Under the pieces are notes generated by a model, which was given only the letters and a program-made list of their open reading frames with translations, ran no database searches and was not told the DNA's origin. Positions 8,499-16,733 of a stretch of DNA of 38,073 nt are shown here, piece after piece (the first letter of the stretch is position 1; each line of letters begins with the position of its first letter). The DNA comes from Halobacteriovorax sp. Its GTDB lineage: Bacteria > Bdellovibrionota > Bacteriovoracia > Bacteriovoracales > Bacteriovoracaceae. The stretch covers positions 1 to 38,073 of the forward strand of contig JAIBDQ010000011.1 in assembly GCA_024686135.1 (NCBI GenBank). The letters run 5' to 3'. Made by a program: the position numbers and the translations under genes.

Positions 8499-10736
8499 AT
8501 GATGAATAAGTTTTTTAGCCTCTTAGTCTTAGGCTTTTTAAGTTTTCAAGTATTTGCAGATAATTCTATTCCAGAAACCGTTGTAAAACATGGAGGCCAA
8601 CTCCTAAGTCATAACGGCTCAACATATCTTGTTTTAAATTTCGATGCCGCTCCAAAATGGCATACCTACTGGAAAAATCCAGGTGACGCAGGTCTTCCTA
8701 CCAGTACTGAAATGACTCTTGCTGGAGAGCCTTTAAAGCTTGAGGCCCTGGAATGGCCTGCACCAAATAGATATTTTGAACAAGGTAATATGCTGGCCTA
8801 TGGTTATGAGTCGGCCTACAGCTTCTTTTTTAAACCTAGTCCCACCCAACTCGCGAAGATTGAATCATCAGAAATAACGATCACATCTAAGTGGCTTGTT
8901 TGTAAGCATATTTGTATTCCAGGTAAAAAAGTTATTACTCTAGATCGCGGAAAATCTAGCGGCGACTCCCTTATCTCTAGAGAGGAAGCTATAGCGAGAT
9001 TTGAAGCTCTTCCAGAACTAGTCCCACTTCCCACTTCGCTTGATCTGGTTTTGGCAAAAGATCCAGACTCTAGTGGACTTCTTCTTTTTGCAAACCTAAC
9101 TGACTACTCTTCTGAGAATTTAAACAAGAGCTTAAATCTAATCACTCCTTTTCCTAAGGAGCCTTTTACTTTTAAGCACGAAAAAAAGTTTCAGGATAAA
9201 AAAGGAAATATCTATGCCAAGCTACCCATCGAGTGGGATGGTGAGTATATGGATCCGGCGATCAACTTACCTGCCGATGGAAAGTTTAAAACTCCGTATA
9301 AGCTAAGATTCCTTTTTGCCAATCCATCTTCAGGAAAGGTTCAAGTTATCGAAAAGTCCTTTTCTTCCTTTAGCCTAGATGCAGGAAAAAGGCTTAATGG
9401 TTTCTTAGAAATCTTAAAGCCCCTCCCTCACGAGGCGAAGAGCAAAATGGAGACTGGAGCTACTGAAGACAAAATGGGTAAAGTTGACCAAGAGCTTGTT
9501 AAGAAGCCCCAAAGTTCTTCTTTTTTATATTTTATTCTTTTCGCCTTTATTGGTGGTCTAATTTTAAACATCATGCCTTGTGTGCTGCCGGTGATTTCAC
9601 TAAAGCTCTTTGGTCTTATTTCTCATTCAGAGGAATCAAAGGCCCGTATCCTAAAACATAATATCTTCTATACGATGGGAGTCCTCGCCACCTTCCTTCT
9701 TATGGCAGTCATCGTCGTTCTGGTAAAAATTAATGGTGAGTCTATTGGTTGGGGCTTTCAACTTCAATCACCTCGCTTTATTGCGGTCATGTTAATCATT
9801 CTTTTCCTAATGGCCTTAAATCTTTTCGGACTCTTTGAATTTAAAACTCCAGGGGGAAGTAAACTTGGCGGCGTTGAATTAAAAGACGGCTTTGCGGGTG
9901 ATTTTTTCGGCGGAGTTCTGGCCACAATACTCTCAACTCCATGTAGCGCACCTTTTTTAGGTACGGCTCTTACTTTTGCTTTTACCGGATCAAACCTCGA
10001 TGTCTTCGCCATCTTTGTTTCAATTGGTCTTGGTCTATCCGCTCCTTTTATTCTTACGGGAATCTTTCCGAGCATGATTAAGTGGCTACCTAAGCCTGGC
10101 ATGTGGATGGAACATGTTAAGAAAATTCTTGGAGTAACTCTTTTACTAACGATGGTTTGGCTTCTTGACGTCTTCACCACTCAAGCAGAAGGGACCAGCG
10201 CACTTATTAAATTAAATACGGCCATCGTACTACTTTTCTTTGCTATTTATGCTCATCAGAAGATGACTAAGAAACTTTATCTTCGTGCCATCCTTTACTT
10301 ATTTCCTATAGCTCTTATGGTCAGCCTTTTAGTGACTCCAATCACTAGTCCTGATATTGGATCAGGAGAAAGCTCTATGGTGAGAGAGAAAAGGGCCAAA
10401 GGACTTCCTTGGGAAAAATGGAGCGAAGAGGCCATGAAAAATCATATTGAAGATGGAAACCTAGTCTTCATGGATTTTACGGCCAAGTGGTGCTTTACCT
10501 GTAAGATCAATGAAAAGGCCGTGATTGAAACTAAGGGTTTCAAAGAACTTACTGAGAGAAAAGGCGTTAAACTACTCCTCGCCGATTGGACAAAAAGAGA
10601 TCCCATTATCGGAGATTGGCTTAAATCTAAAGGCTATGTGGGAGTTCCGGCCTACTTTATTCAAAAACCAGATGGCACCTTGATTGATTTAGGTGAAACC
10701 ATTACCCTAAAAGAGATAGAAAAAAACCTCGATTAG
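8499..10736 (+). CDS. dsbD: Thiol:disulfide interchange protein DsbD (ScsB-like N-terminus)
   Basis: Carries electrons from cytoplasmic thioredoxin across the inner membrane to periplasmic disulfide-repair or cytochrome-maturation proteins. It has 745 residues. The signal peptide is at 1-20. A periplasmic N-terminal domain has a CxxxC pair, Cys135/Cys139 in WLVCKHIC, resembling ScsB-type DsbD. A multi-span membrane domain from about 340 to 615 has the paired cysteines Cys361 in NIMPCVLPV and Cys482 in STPCSAP. The C-terminal thioredoxin-like domain has WCFTC with Cys665/Cys668. The translation starts at the first of two adjacent ATGs; the second (8502) is better spaced from AAGGA. The START-domain gene follows after eight bases and is probably translationally coupled. 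Confidence 0.92.
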   Translation: MMNKFFSLLVLGFLSFQVFADNSIPETVVKHGGQLLSHNGSTYLVLNFDAAPKWHTYWKNPGDAGLPTSTEMTLAGEPLKLEALEWPAPNRYFEQGNMLAYGYESAYSFFFKPSPTQLAKIESSEITITSKWLVCKHICIPGKKVITLDRGKSSGDSLISREEAIARFEALPELVPLPTSLDLVLAKDPDSSGLLLFANLTDYSSENLNKSLNLITPFPKEPFTFKHEKKFQDKKGNIYAKLPIEWDGEYMDPAINLPADGKFKTPYKLRFLFANPSSGKVQVIEKSFSSFSLDAGKRLNGFLEILKPLPHEAKSKMETGATEDKMGKVDQELVKKPQSSSFLYFILFAFIGGLILNIMPCVLPVISLKLFGLISHSEESKARILKHNIFYTMGVLATFLLMAVIVVLVKINGESIGWGFQLQSPRFIAVMLIILFLMALNLFGLFEFKTPGGSKLGGVELKDGFAGDFFGGVLATILSTPCSAPFLGTALTFAFTGSNLDVFAIFVSIGLGLSAPFILTGIFPSMIKWLPKPGMWMEHVKKILGVTLLLTMVWLLDVFTTQAEGTSALIKLNTAIVLLFFAIYAHQKMTKKLYLRAILYLFPIALMVSLLVTPITSPDIGSGESSMVREKRAKGLPWEKWSEEAMKNHIEDGNLVFMDFTAKWCFTCKINEKAVIETKGFKELTERKGVKLLLADWTKRDPIIGDWLKSKGYVGVPAYFIQKPDGTLIDLGETITLKEIEKNLD

Positions 10737-10747
10737 GAGGAAGTATA
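10735..10747 (+). promoter_or_regulatory. Strong ribosome site positioned on an ATA start codon
   Basis: AGGAGG at 10735-10740 overlaps the dsbD stop and is followed, after AAGT, by ATA at 10745-10747. The codons that follow ATA encode a textbook signal peptide. No ATG, GTG, TTG or CTG lies in this frame between the last upstream stop and codon TTG 10922, which is far inside the domain. The site therefore points to ATA as the initiation codon. Confidence 0.6.
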
Positions 10748-11452
10748 AAAGTACTTAGTTTTCTTTTTCTCTTTTTAATCAGCACTCCTGGCTTTACTGC
10801 TCAGGAGTGGACCCTCATAGAAAAACAAGACAAGATTGAACTCTACACGGGATCAAACCCCATTGATGATATTTATCCCTACAAGGCCAAAGTCTGGCTC
10901 CCCTATTCCATCCCTAAAATCTTGGCCGTCTTCTTAGATAGCAAAAGAAAAAAGGAGTGGGTCCCAAGACTATGGGAGACCTGGATAGAAAATGACTCTA
11001 CAAAAACCGGATCAAGAATTGAGTACGGTGAAGTTTTAGTCCCCTGGCCTTTTAATAATCGAGACGTCTTAGTCAAAATTGAAACTAAGGTTGTTGGAAA
11101 TATAAACCACGTCATCTTATTAGCCGCCTCTGTTCAAAACGATCGAATTATAAAAGACTCCGCTGTTAGGGCCATCGTCCACCCAAGTAAACTCGCCTTG
11201 ATATGGGATGCCGAGAAAAAAGAAACCTTACTTGAGACGGTTTCCTTTACTGACCCCAAAGGCTATATCCCCGCTTGGATAGTAAATCTTTTTCAAAAAA
11301 CAGAAGCTATAACTATGGTTGAGTCTCTTAGAAGACAATTGGCCAAAAATCTCTATTCCCAAAAGCAAATTGAAGAAATTGAGCAAGGCCTAGAGGGTAT
11401 TTTAAAAAATGCGGGAAAAAAAGAGCTTGTTAACAAAGCCTCCTCACCTTAA
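10745..11452 (+). CDS. Exported START-domain (lipid-transfer type) protein, apparent ATA start
   Basis: Probably binds a hydrophobic ligand in the envelope. Read from ATA 10745 it has 235 residues. Residues 1-19 are a signal peptide (MKVLSFLFLFLISTPGFTA), then a START-like domain. Features include the WTLIEKQDKIELYTG opening, a conserved Trp in KEWVPRLWE, VPWPFNNRDVLV, and the late signature DPKGYIPAWIVNLFQK seen in bacterial START proteins. Beginning at the first standard start (TTG 10922) would remove the signal peptide and the first strands of the domain. That makes the non-standard start the better reading. It is coupled to dsbD upstream and followed by a receiver-domain gene. The ligand is unknown. 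Confidence 0.75.
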   Translation: MKVLSFLFLFLISTPGFTAQEWTLIEKQDKIELYTGSNPIDDIYPYKAKVWLPYSIPKILAVFLDSKRKKEWVPRLWETWIENDSTKTGSRIEYGEVLVPWPFNNRDVLVKIETKVVGNINHVILLAASVQNDRIIKDSAVRAIVHPSKLALIWDAEKKETLLETVSFTDPKGYIPAWIVNLFQKTEAITMVESLRRQLAKNLYSQKQIEEIEQGLEGILKNAGKKELVNKASSP

Positions 11453-11462
11453 AATCTTCCAT

Positions 11463-11912
11463 ATGCCAGAAGACTCTGAATTCATCACATTCTCTAAAAA
11501 CCCTCGTTTTGCGAAAATGCCCAAAAAAACTAACTTCTTAGTTTTGGATGATATGGACTCAATGCAAGTGGCAGTGTCTAGAGACCTTAAGAGAATTGGT
11601 TTTACCGGAAATTTTTATGGTGTAAAAACAATCGCAGAAGCTAAAGAGGCTTTAGAAACACATGATATACATTTTATTTTTGCAGACTGGAATCTTCAAG
11701 ACGGTGAGATAGGACTAGACTTTTTGAAGCATGTTCGTAAGCACCATAAGCAACCACTTTTTCCAGTGGTGATGTTTACTACTGAAAGTGAAGTTGAAAA
11801 TATTCTTGAGGCCGTCGAGGCTGGAGCCTCCAATTATCTCGTAAAACCCTGGGAAATCGAGGAACTAAGAGAAAAAGTCTCTCATGCCTATAATGGATTT
11901 ATTAACGGATAA
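11463..11912 (+). CDS. CheY-like single-domain response regulator
   Basis: A receiver domain with no output domain, so it probably signals by protein contact. Hallmarks are the acidic pair in FLVLDDMDSM, the phospho-acceptor Asp in IFADWNLQDG, a switch Thr in VMFTTES and the invariant Lys in YLVKPWE. The first 18 or so residues are a short leader before the domain. No start has a good ribosome site. ATG 11463 leaves 10 bases after the START gene; ATG 11409 would overlap it by 44 bases, and ATG 11517 would still keep the whole domain. No histidine kinase is adjacent. It converges with the zinc dehydrogenase gene, with five bases between stops. Confidence 0.88.
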   Translation: MPEDSEFITFSKNPRFAKMPKKTNFLVLDDMDSMQVAVSRDLKRIGFTGNFYGVKTIAEAKEALETHDIHFIFADWNLQDGEIGLDFLKHVRKHHKQPLFPVVMFTTESEVENILEAVEAGASNYLVKPWEIEELREKVSHAYNGFING

Positions 11913-11917
11913 AATTC

Positions 11918-12940
11918 TCAAAGGTCTTCTTCTAAAGAGATTACCACTTTAATCGTTTTATCTCTTTTCAAAGCTATTTCAAAAGCTTTAGAGACATCTT
12001 TAAAAGAGTATTTTTGAGTGATCATTTTTTTTGAAATGTCCTCAATATCTTTTTTCCAGTACTCGTAACAGTTTGAAATTATATTTTGAGGCATCCCTTT
12101 CATCCACTTTATGGTGGCATTTCGAACAGCGAATTGATTTGAGTTAATATTTGGGCTATTGATATACTTTCCAACGATCAAGATATTTACCCCTACAGCA
12201 GAAAAAAAGTTTGCGAACTTCCAAAAGCCTTGCTTTTGATTTCCATCTCCAGAGCAATCAATAATATAAGGAAAAGCGCCCGATTGATCAGCATCCATCA
12301 ACTTAATAGGTGTATACTCCACATTTAGCCCAAGGCTCGCTGCAAATTCAACTCTGTATTTATCGACTTCAAGCAACTGATAATCATAATTCTCTCTTTT
12401 AGCTTGAAGAGCACAGAAAAGCCCAACAGGACCGGCTCCAAAGATAAGAAGTTTTTGTTCTTTTTTAAAACCTAATCTTTTAATTTGAGAAATTGCCTCA
12501 AAGCTGACTGCTGCAACTTCAATAAGGACCGAAGCTTCTTTGCTAAGTCCTGAAACTAAAACAAGATTTTCTTCTTGTAAAATTACTTTTTCTCTTAATG
12601 CTCCAATTTCAGTACCACCAAAAACACTTCCCTTTGCACATAGATTAGTCTCTCCCTGTTTACAGGTCGGGCATTCCCCACAGCCCAAAAAGGCAGCACT
12701 TGTAACATTATCTCCGACTTTAAACTTCTTTGAACTTGATTGAATAACTTCTCCAACCCACTCATGCCCTAGATGTAGTTCAGTTTTCTCATCCGCTACT
12801 TCTATTGCAAATAGATCAGAGCCACAGATACCAACCATTAAAGGTTTTATTAAGAGTTCACCTTCTTTAAGCTCGTCCGGTGAATCGATCTCTTCAAGTT
12901 TAAAGCCTTTATTGCGAAAGACCCATTCACGCAGTTTCAT
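11918..12940 (-). CDS. Zinc-dependent medium-chain alcohol/polyol dehydrogenase
   Basis: Expected to oxidise a sugar, polyol or cyclitol alcohol with NAD(P)+. It has 340 residues, normal for the MDR family. Catalytic-zinc ligands are Cys39 in GICGSD and His59-Glu60 in LGHEW. The structural zinc site is Cys87, Cys90, Cys93 and Cys101 in CGECPTCKQGETNLC. The Rossmann loop GAGPVG is at 168-173. It is the last gene of the kdsB-to-dehydrogenase operon, overlapping the radical-SAM/aminotransferase fusion by 14 bases, so the two probably act on one pathway. Enzymes of this family (NeoA/KanE type) carry out the dehydrogenation in 2-deoxystreptamine synthesis, but threonine or sorbitol dehydrogenase-like activity cannot be excluded. 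Confidence 0.88.
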   Translation of the reverse strand: MKLREWVFRNKGFKLEEIDSPDELKEGELLIKPLMVGICGSDLFAIEVADEKTELHLGHEWVGEVIQSSSKKFKVGDNVTSAAFLGCGECPTCKQGETNLCAKGSVFGGTEIGALREKVILQEENLVLVSGLSKEASVLIEVAAVSFEAISQIKRLGFKKEQKLLIFGAGPVGLFCALQAKRENYDYQLLEVDKYRVEFAASLGLNVEYTPIKLMDADQSGAFPYIIDCSGDGNQKQGFWKFANFFSAVGVNILIVGKYINSPNINSNQFAVRNATIKWMKGMPQNIISNCYEYWKKDIEDISKKMITQKYSFKDVSKAFEIALKRDKTIKVVISLEEDL

Positions 12941-14873
12941 TTAATTCCCCAATAATTTTCACCATCAAATTTGCCATCTCTTTGACCTCATCAAGAGATA
13001 ACGTAATATCGATTTCTCCTCTCAAGGTTCCCATTAGGGTATCTAATGATTCAATATAGTTAATCTTTTTAAATTCGTATTTCTTTGCAGTATTTGAATA
13101 AGGATCTCTCCTTTTATCAAAAGTTCTTCCTTCTTTTAGATAGTCATGCCATTTCCATACGCTGTGGGCAACTCTCATAGATAGTGGGATCATCATAATC
13201 CCTCTGGCCAAGAGTTTTTTAGAAAGAATCACGGCCTGATCTGGCGAATTTAATTGCAGGTGAAAAGTAGAAAAGGTTTGACCATCATATTCGTTTGAAT
13301 CTACTAGTTTAAAATAATCTCCATAAAAAGGACTCTTCTTTAGGGACTCATCAATGATTCTTTTTCTTTTTTCGTTTTCCTCTAAGATTCTATCTACTTT
13401 TTTTAGCTGAACTCTAAGCATCGCTCCAGAAATTTCTGAGATTCTCATAGAAGCACCAAGCATAGGACTTATATGCTTAAACTTGTCTTTGTGAAGGGGG
13501 TTAAAGGCATAAGCCTGATCGGTTATACATAAAAGCTTCTCGGCCAAAACTTCATCACTTGTAGTAACAGCTCCACCTTCCCCACAAGAAATAGTCTTGT
13601 CTTTATTAAAAGAAAAACAGCCTAAATCACCGAAGGACCCTAGTTTTTTTCCTTTATAAGAGGCACCAAGGGCCTGAGCCACATCTTCAATTAAAAAGAT
13701 TCCTTCTTTTTTTGCAAAATCAGAGATTTTATCGATCTCACATTGCAAGCCATCCATATGAACAGGAATTATTGCTTTAGTATTTTCAGTTACCGAACCT
13801 TTGACTTCCTCAAGTGAGATTAAAAGGTCTTTTCCAATATTCACTACAACTGGAATAGCCCCAACGTTAAGGACTGCACTTGCCGTAGCAAAAAAAGTAT
13901 AAGAAGGAATGATAACCTCATCTCCTTCGCCAATTTCTAAGGCCAGTAAAGAAGCAATCAATGCATTAGTTCCACTTGTTAAGGACACAGTCGACTTTGT
14001 TCCTAAAAACTTAGAGAACTCTTGATCAAAAAGTTCGCATTCTCCCGGTTCTTGCTGATATCTAAAAAACTTTCCACTTTCTAAGACCGCTTTAATAGCC
14101 TCTAGTTCCTCTTCATCAATTAAATGTTTATTTTTATTGCTCATATCTCTATCTACTCTATTGCAAGAACTACAAGTTTTATATAAATCTCTTTTTCCAT
14201 TTTTTAGATCATTTCTAAACTTTTCATATTCAGGACTATTCCAAATTTCAATGGCATTTCTTTTATTAACATTCCCAAAATCGTATATTTGATTGAAGTC
14301 TTCAAAACAAGAAAGAACATTACCTTTTACAGTTATGGTCAGAATATGCTCTGGTAAACTACAGGGCTTTCGCCTCGTTTCATCCCCACTTCCAAGTTTT
14401 GGTAAGACACCCGCTCTATTATATTTAATTATTTCATTATGACCTTTAAGAGATATTATCGATTTCTGAGATTCAGATAGTTCAGAGTAGAATTCATCGA
14501 TGGCCAATTTTTTGACCTCTTCATGTTTAGTGATGATAAACTTATCAACACCAAATGATATAAGCTCTTCGAATCTTTCTTTAGAATTAATTTTCATACC
14601 GTTGGAGTAGAGAATTAATGTCATATTTGGAAGGTCAGTTTTAGCCTTTTTAATAAATTCGTCTATATGAGTACATAAGAGGGGCTCATTATAAAACTCA
14701 AAAGCCATTTGACCTGAGTAATTATATTTCTTTAACTGTTCTATAATTTTTTCAAATAGAACCGGGTCCATATCCCCTTGCTCAATTCTTTCGGCGACAG
14801 AGTTAGGACAATAGCTACAAGAAAGATTGCAATGACTATTTATCTCAATCTCAACTAAACGAGGTAGCTTCAT
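12927..14873 (-). CDS. Fusion: BtrN-like radical-SAM dehydrogenase + DegT/DnrJ/EryC1 aminotransferase
   Basis: One 648-residue frame with two enzymes. Residues 1-240: radical SAM domain with Cys15, Cys19 and Cys22 (CxxxCxxC) and YNEP at 61-64. A twitch-type auxiliary cluster follows with Cys171, Cys189, Cys234 and Cys237. From memory, this spacing and blocks such as CPNSV, MDP, FYxEPLLC and GNVLxCFEDFNQ match BtrN, the butirosin dehydrogenase. Residues 250-648: a full fold-type I aminotransferase with SGTNAL, GDEVIIPSYTF, IIPVHMDG, EDVAQALGA and SFNKDKTISCGEGG, where Lys426 is the likely PLP lysine. The linker is under 15 residues, with no internal stop. An internal ATG at 14144 might also yield the aminotransferase alone. 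The start ATG overlaps the gpsA stop (ATGA). Likely role: oxidise an alcohol and aminate the product; the substrate is unknown. Confidence 0.85.
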   Translation of the reverse strand: MKLPRLVEIEINSHCNLSCSYCPNSVAERIEQGDMDPVLFEKIIEQLKKYNYSGQMAFEFYNEPLLCTHIDEFIKKAKTDLPNMTLILYSNGMKINSKERFEELISFGVDKFIITKHEEVKKLAIDEFYSELSESQKSIISLKGHNEIIKYNRAGVLPKLGSGDETRRKPCSLPEHILTITVKGNVLSCFEDFNQIYDFGNVNKRNAIEIWNSPEYEKFRNDLKNGKRDLYKTCSSCNRVDRDMSNKNKHLIDEEELEAIKAVLESGKFFRYQQEPGECELFDQEFSKFLGTKSTVSLTSGTNALIASLLALEIGEGDEVIIPSYTFFATASAVLNVGAIPVVVNIGKDLLISLEEVKGSVTENTKAIIPVHMDGLQCEIDKISDFAKKEGIFLIEDVAQALGASYKGKKLGSFGDLGCFSFNKDKTISCGEGGAVTTSDEVLAEKLLCITDQAYAFNPLHKDKFKHISPMLGASMRISEISGAMLRVQLKKVDRILEENEKRKRIIDESLKKSPFYGDYFKLVDSNEYDGQTFSTFHLQLNSPDQAVILSKKLLARGIMMIPLSMRVAHSVWKWHDYLKEGRTFDKRRDPYSNTAKKYEFKKINYIESLDTLMGTLRGEIDITLSLDEVKEMANLMVKIIGELNETA

Positions 14874-15901
14874 TCTAGTTCAAATCTCGATGGAATCCGC
14901 ATTAACGTTTCAATAACTTCTTTTGCTTTTTTACCTTGAAATAAGACTTCATGGGTTGCATTAAAGATATTGGCCCTAATCTCGTACTTCTCAGAAAGAA
15001 GATGCACGGCTTGGGTTGTTTTATATCCTTCCACTGTTGTTCTTTGAGAATTGATAATATCTTCTGGCGTTCTTCCCTTTGCCAACTCTAATCCAAACTG
15101 CTTATTTCTTGATAGACCACCTGTGGTCGTGAGAATTAAGTCCCCCATTCCAGAAAGACCATAAAAGGTTTCTGGTCTTGCATTAAAGACTCTTCCAAAA
15201 CGAAGCATTTCGGCAATTCCTCTCGTAATCATGGCGGCCCTAGTATTATCGTTATAGCCAAGCCCCTCAATAACACCCCCGGCAATGGCCAGAACGTTCT
15301 TCAGGGCTCCTCCAAGAAGTACTCCTTTAACATCATATGATGGAAGAGCTTTAAAATATGGAGCTTCAAACATCTTAGATACCTGAGTTAGAGTTTTCCT
15401 TGAACGTCCCGCCAGAGTGACAAGAGTGATCTGCTCTTGGACAATCTCTTTAGCAAAACTAGGTCCTGATAAAAAAGTAAAAAGCTCTTTATGATGGGGA
15501 AACATTTCATAGAAAAGGTCATCAGCCATTTCCAAGGTGACCGGATCAATGCCTTTTGAAAGTGAAACTACTGGTATTTTTTTTTCTAAATATTTTTGAA
15601 AGCGATCTTGGTTTTCTTCGTAGAATTTTCCAATAGCCGCAGTGGGAAGACCTGAGACAATAAGCTCAATCTCTCCATCAACAAGTTCATCTACTTCTTC
15701 CCATGTAAGCGCCGGAATAAGATGACTTGGAAGTTTTAAACCTGGAAGATAAACCGCGTTTTCATCATTATCTTTTATAGGGGTGTAAACATCCTCAGAA
15801 CGAACTTTTAAGATAACCTTTTCAAAGTTATTGGCGACAACTGAAGCGATGGCCGTTCCAAAGGCACCGGCACCAATGACAAGGGCAGTTTTTTGAGACA
15901 T
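14870..15901 (-). CDS. gpsA: Glycerol-3-phosphate dehydrogenase [NAD(P)+]
   Basis: Reduces dihydroxyacetone phosphate to sn-glycerol-3-phosphate, the backbone of phospholipids. It has 343 residues, near the usual 330-340. The N-terminal dinucleotide-binding motif is VIGAGAFGTA at 8-17. FLSGPSFAKEI is at about 143-153. Lys201 in GGALKNVLAIAGG is the catalytic lysine, and the NDNTRAA substrate loop and GLSGMGDLILTTTG follow. The start is nine bases after the DUF493 gene, and its stop overlaps the next gene by ATGA. It belongs to the envelope operon that also makes CMP-Kdo. Confidence 0.96.
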   Translation of the reverse strand: MSQKTALVIGAGAFGTAIASVVANNFEKVILKVRSEDVYTPIKDNDENAVYLPGLKLPSHLIPALTWEEVDELVDGEIELIVSGLPTAAIGKFYEENQDRFQKYLEKKIPVVSLSKGIDPVTLEMADDLFYEMFPHHKELFTFLSGPSFAKEIVQEQITLVTLAGRSRKTLTQVSKMFEAPYFKALPSYDVKGVLLGGALKNVLAIAGGVIEGLGYNDNTRAAMITRGIAEMLRFGRVFNARPETFYGLSGMGDLILTTTGGLSRNKQFGLELAKGRTPEDIINSQRTTVEGYKTTQAVHLLSEKYEIRANIFNATHEVLFQGKKAKEVIETLMRIPSRFELE

Positions 15902-15910
15902 GCTCTCTCC

Positions 15911-16174
15911 TTAAAGTGAGATAATTCCTTCTATTGAGGATACTCTAAGATAGATTGTAATGACATCTTCAGAAGATTGAAGATGTTTTTTTACTGTGAT
16001 GCTCATATAGTTCCCTTTTTTACTTGGTCTTAGGGTTATGTCGGCATCACCGATTAAAGTAATCAAGCTTTCTTGCTGATCCACGGGCACAATAAACTTA
16101 AAAATGTAGGGGCTAGGCCACTCCATAGTTTCATCTAATACCGCTTTTAATTGATTTAATTTTTTCTCATCCAT
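15911..16174 (-). CDS. DUF493 / YbeD-family small protein
   Basis: A protein of 87 residues, the same length as E. coli YbeD, with the family pattern: WPSPYIFKFIVP near the start, RPSKKGNYMSITV in the middle and VITIYLRVSSIEGIISL at the end. These proteins have an ACT-like alpha/beta fold; YbeD is proposed to be regulatory, and the biochemical role is not known. The chosen start, ATG 16174, lies one base after the kdsC stop. A longer in-frame ATG at 16204 would overlap kdsC by 29 bases and exceed family length. It sits between kdsC and gpsA. Confidence 0.8.
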   Translation of the reverse strand: MDEKKLNQLKAVLDETMEWPSPYIFKFIVPVDQQESLITLIGDADITLRPSKKGNYMSITVKKHLQSSEDVITIYLRVSSIEGIISL

Positions 16175-16175
16175 A

Positions 16176-16733
16176 CTAATCAAATTGAGGAATTGGTATA
16201 TCAATCCCGTTTGCGTAACGAAAAATATCTATAACTTCCCTAACGCATCCTTTCCCGCCTTCACGGTAACAGATATAGTCAGCCACTTCTCTTACTTCAT
16301 GGGAAGCGTGAGTAACTGTAGCTGAAAATCCTGCTTTTTTAAGAAGGGGCATATCAAAGAACTCATCGCCCATATAAAGGATTTCTTCTGCTTTAAACCC
16401 TTCGGCCATTAACTCTTTAAAGGCTTCGCGCTTATCTTCTTTTCCAACATAGACAAAATCAAGATTTAGATTTTCTTCAAATCGTTTAATCACACCAAGA
16501 CTATCGCCGCCGGTGATAATCCCAACTTTATACCCAAGTCTTTGCATAGCACGCATTCCGTAACCATCAAGTACATTGAAGCTTCTATTAAAGCCGCATT
16601 CTTCTCCATCCCACTGAATAGTTCCATCAGTGAGAATCCCATCGACATCAAAGGCCAAAACTTTTATTGGCTCAAGTTTAGCTTTAAAGTGACGGCCAAT
16701 GGCACGAAAATCAGGAAGATCGTGATTATGCAT
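16176..16733 (-). CDS. kdsC: 3-deoxy-D-manno-octulosonate 8-phosphate phosphatase
   Basis: Dephosphorylates Kdo-8-phosphate to Kdo. It is a HAD-superfamily C0-type phosphatase of 185 residues. The nucleophile motif is DVDGILTDG with Asp29 and Asp31. The second motif is GIITGG. The acidic motif MGDEFFDMPLL has Asp123 and Asp127. The C-terminal CYREGGKGCVREVID is characteristic of KdsC. The start codon overlaps the kdsA stop by one base (TAATG), showing translational coupling. Confidence 0.96.
   Translation of the reverse strand: MHNHDLPDFRAIGRHFKAKLEPIKVLAFDVDGILTDGTIQWDGEECGFNRSFNVLDGYGMRAMQRLGYKVGIITGGDSLGVIKRFEENLNLDFVYVGKEDKREAFKELMAEGFKAEEILYMGDEFFDMPLLKKAGFSATVTHASHEVREVADYICYREGGKGCVREVIDIFRYANGIDIPIPQFD

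Noticed and set aside
9764-10180. Open frame of 138 codons opposite dsbD
   Set aside because: It is antisense to the conserved membrane domain, and its composition (Arg, Pro, Lys rich) is the mirror of hydrophobic codons.
12927-14873. The radical-SAM/aminotransferase fusion as a sequencing frameshift that joined two genes
   Set aside because: There is no stop near the junction in this frame and both domains are complete with all key residues. The frame runs through a continuous, normal-looking linker, so a single error is not needed to explain it. A lost stop codon could still be tested in relatives.
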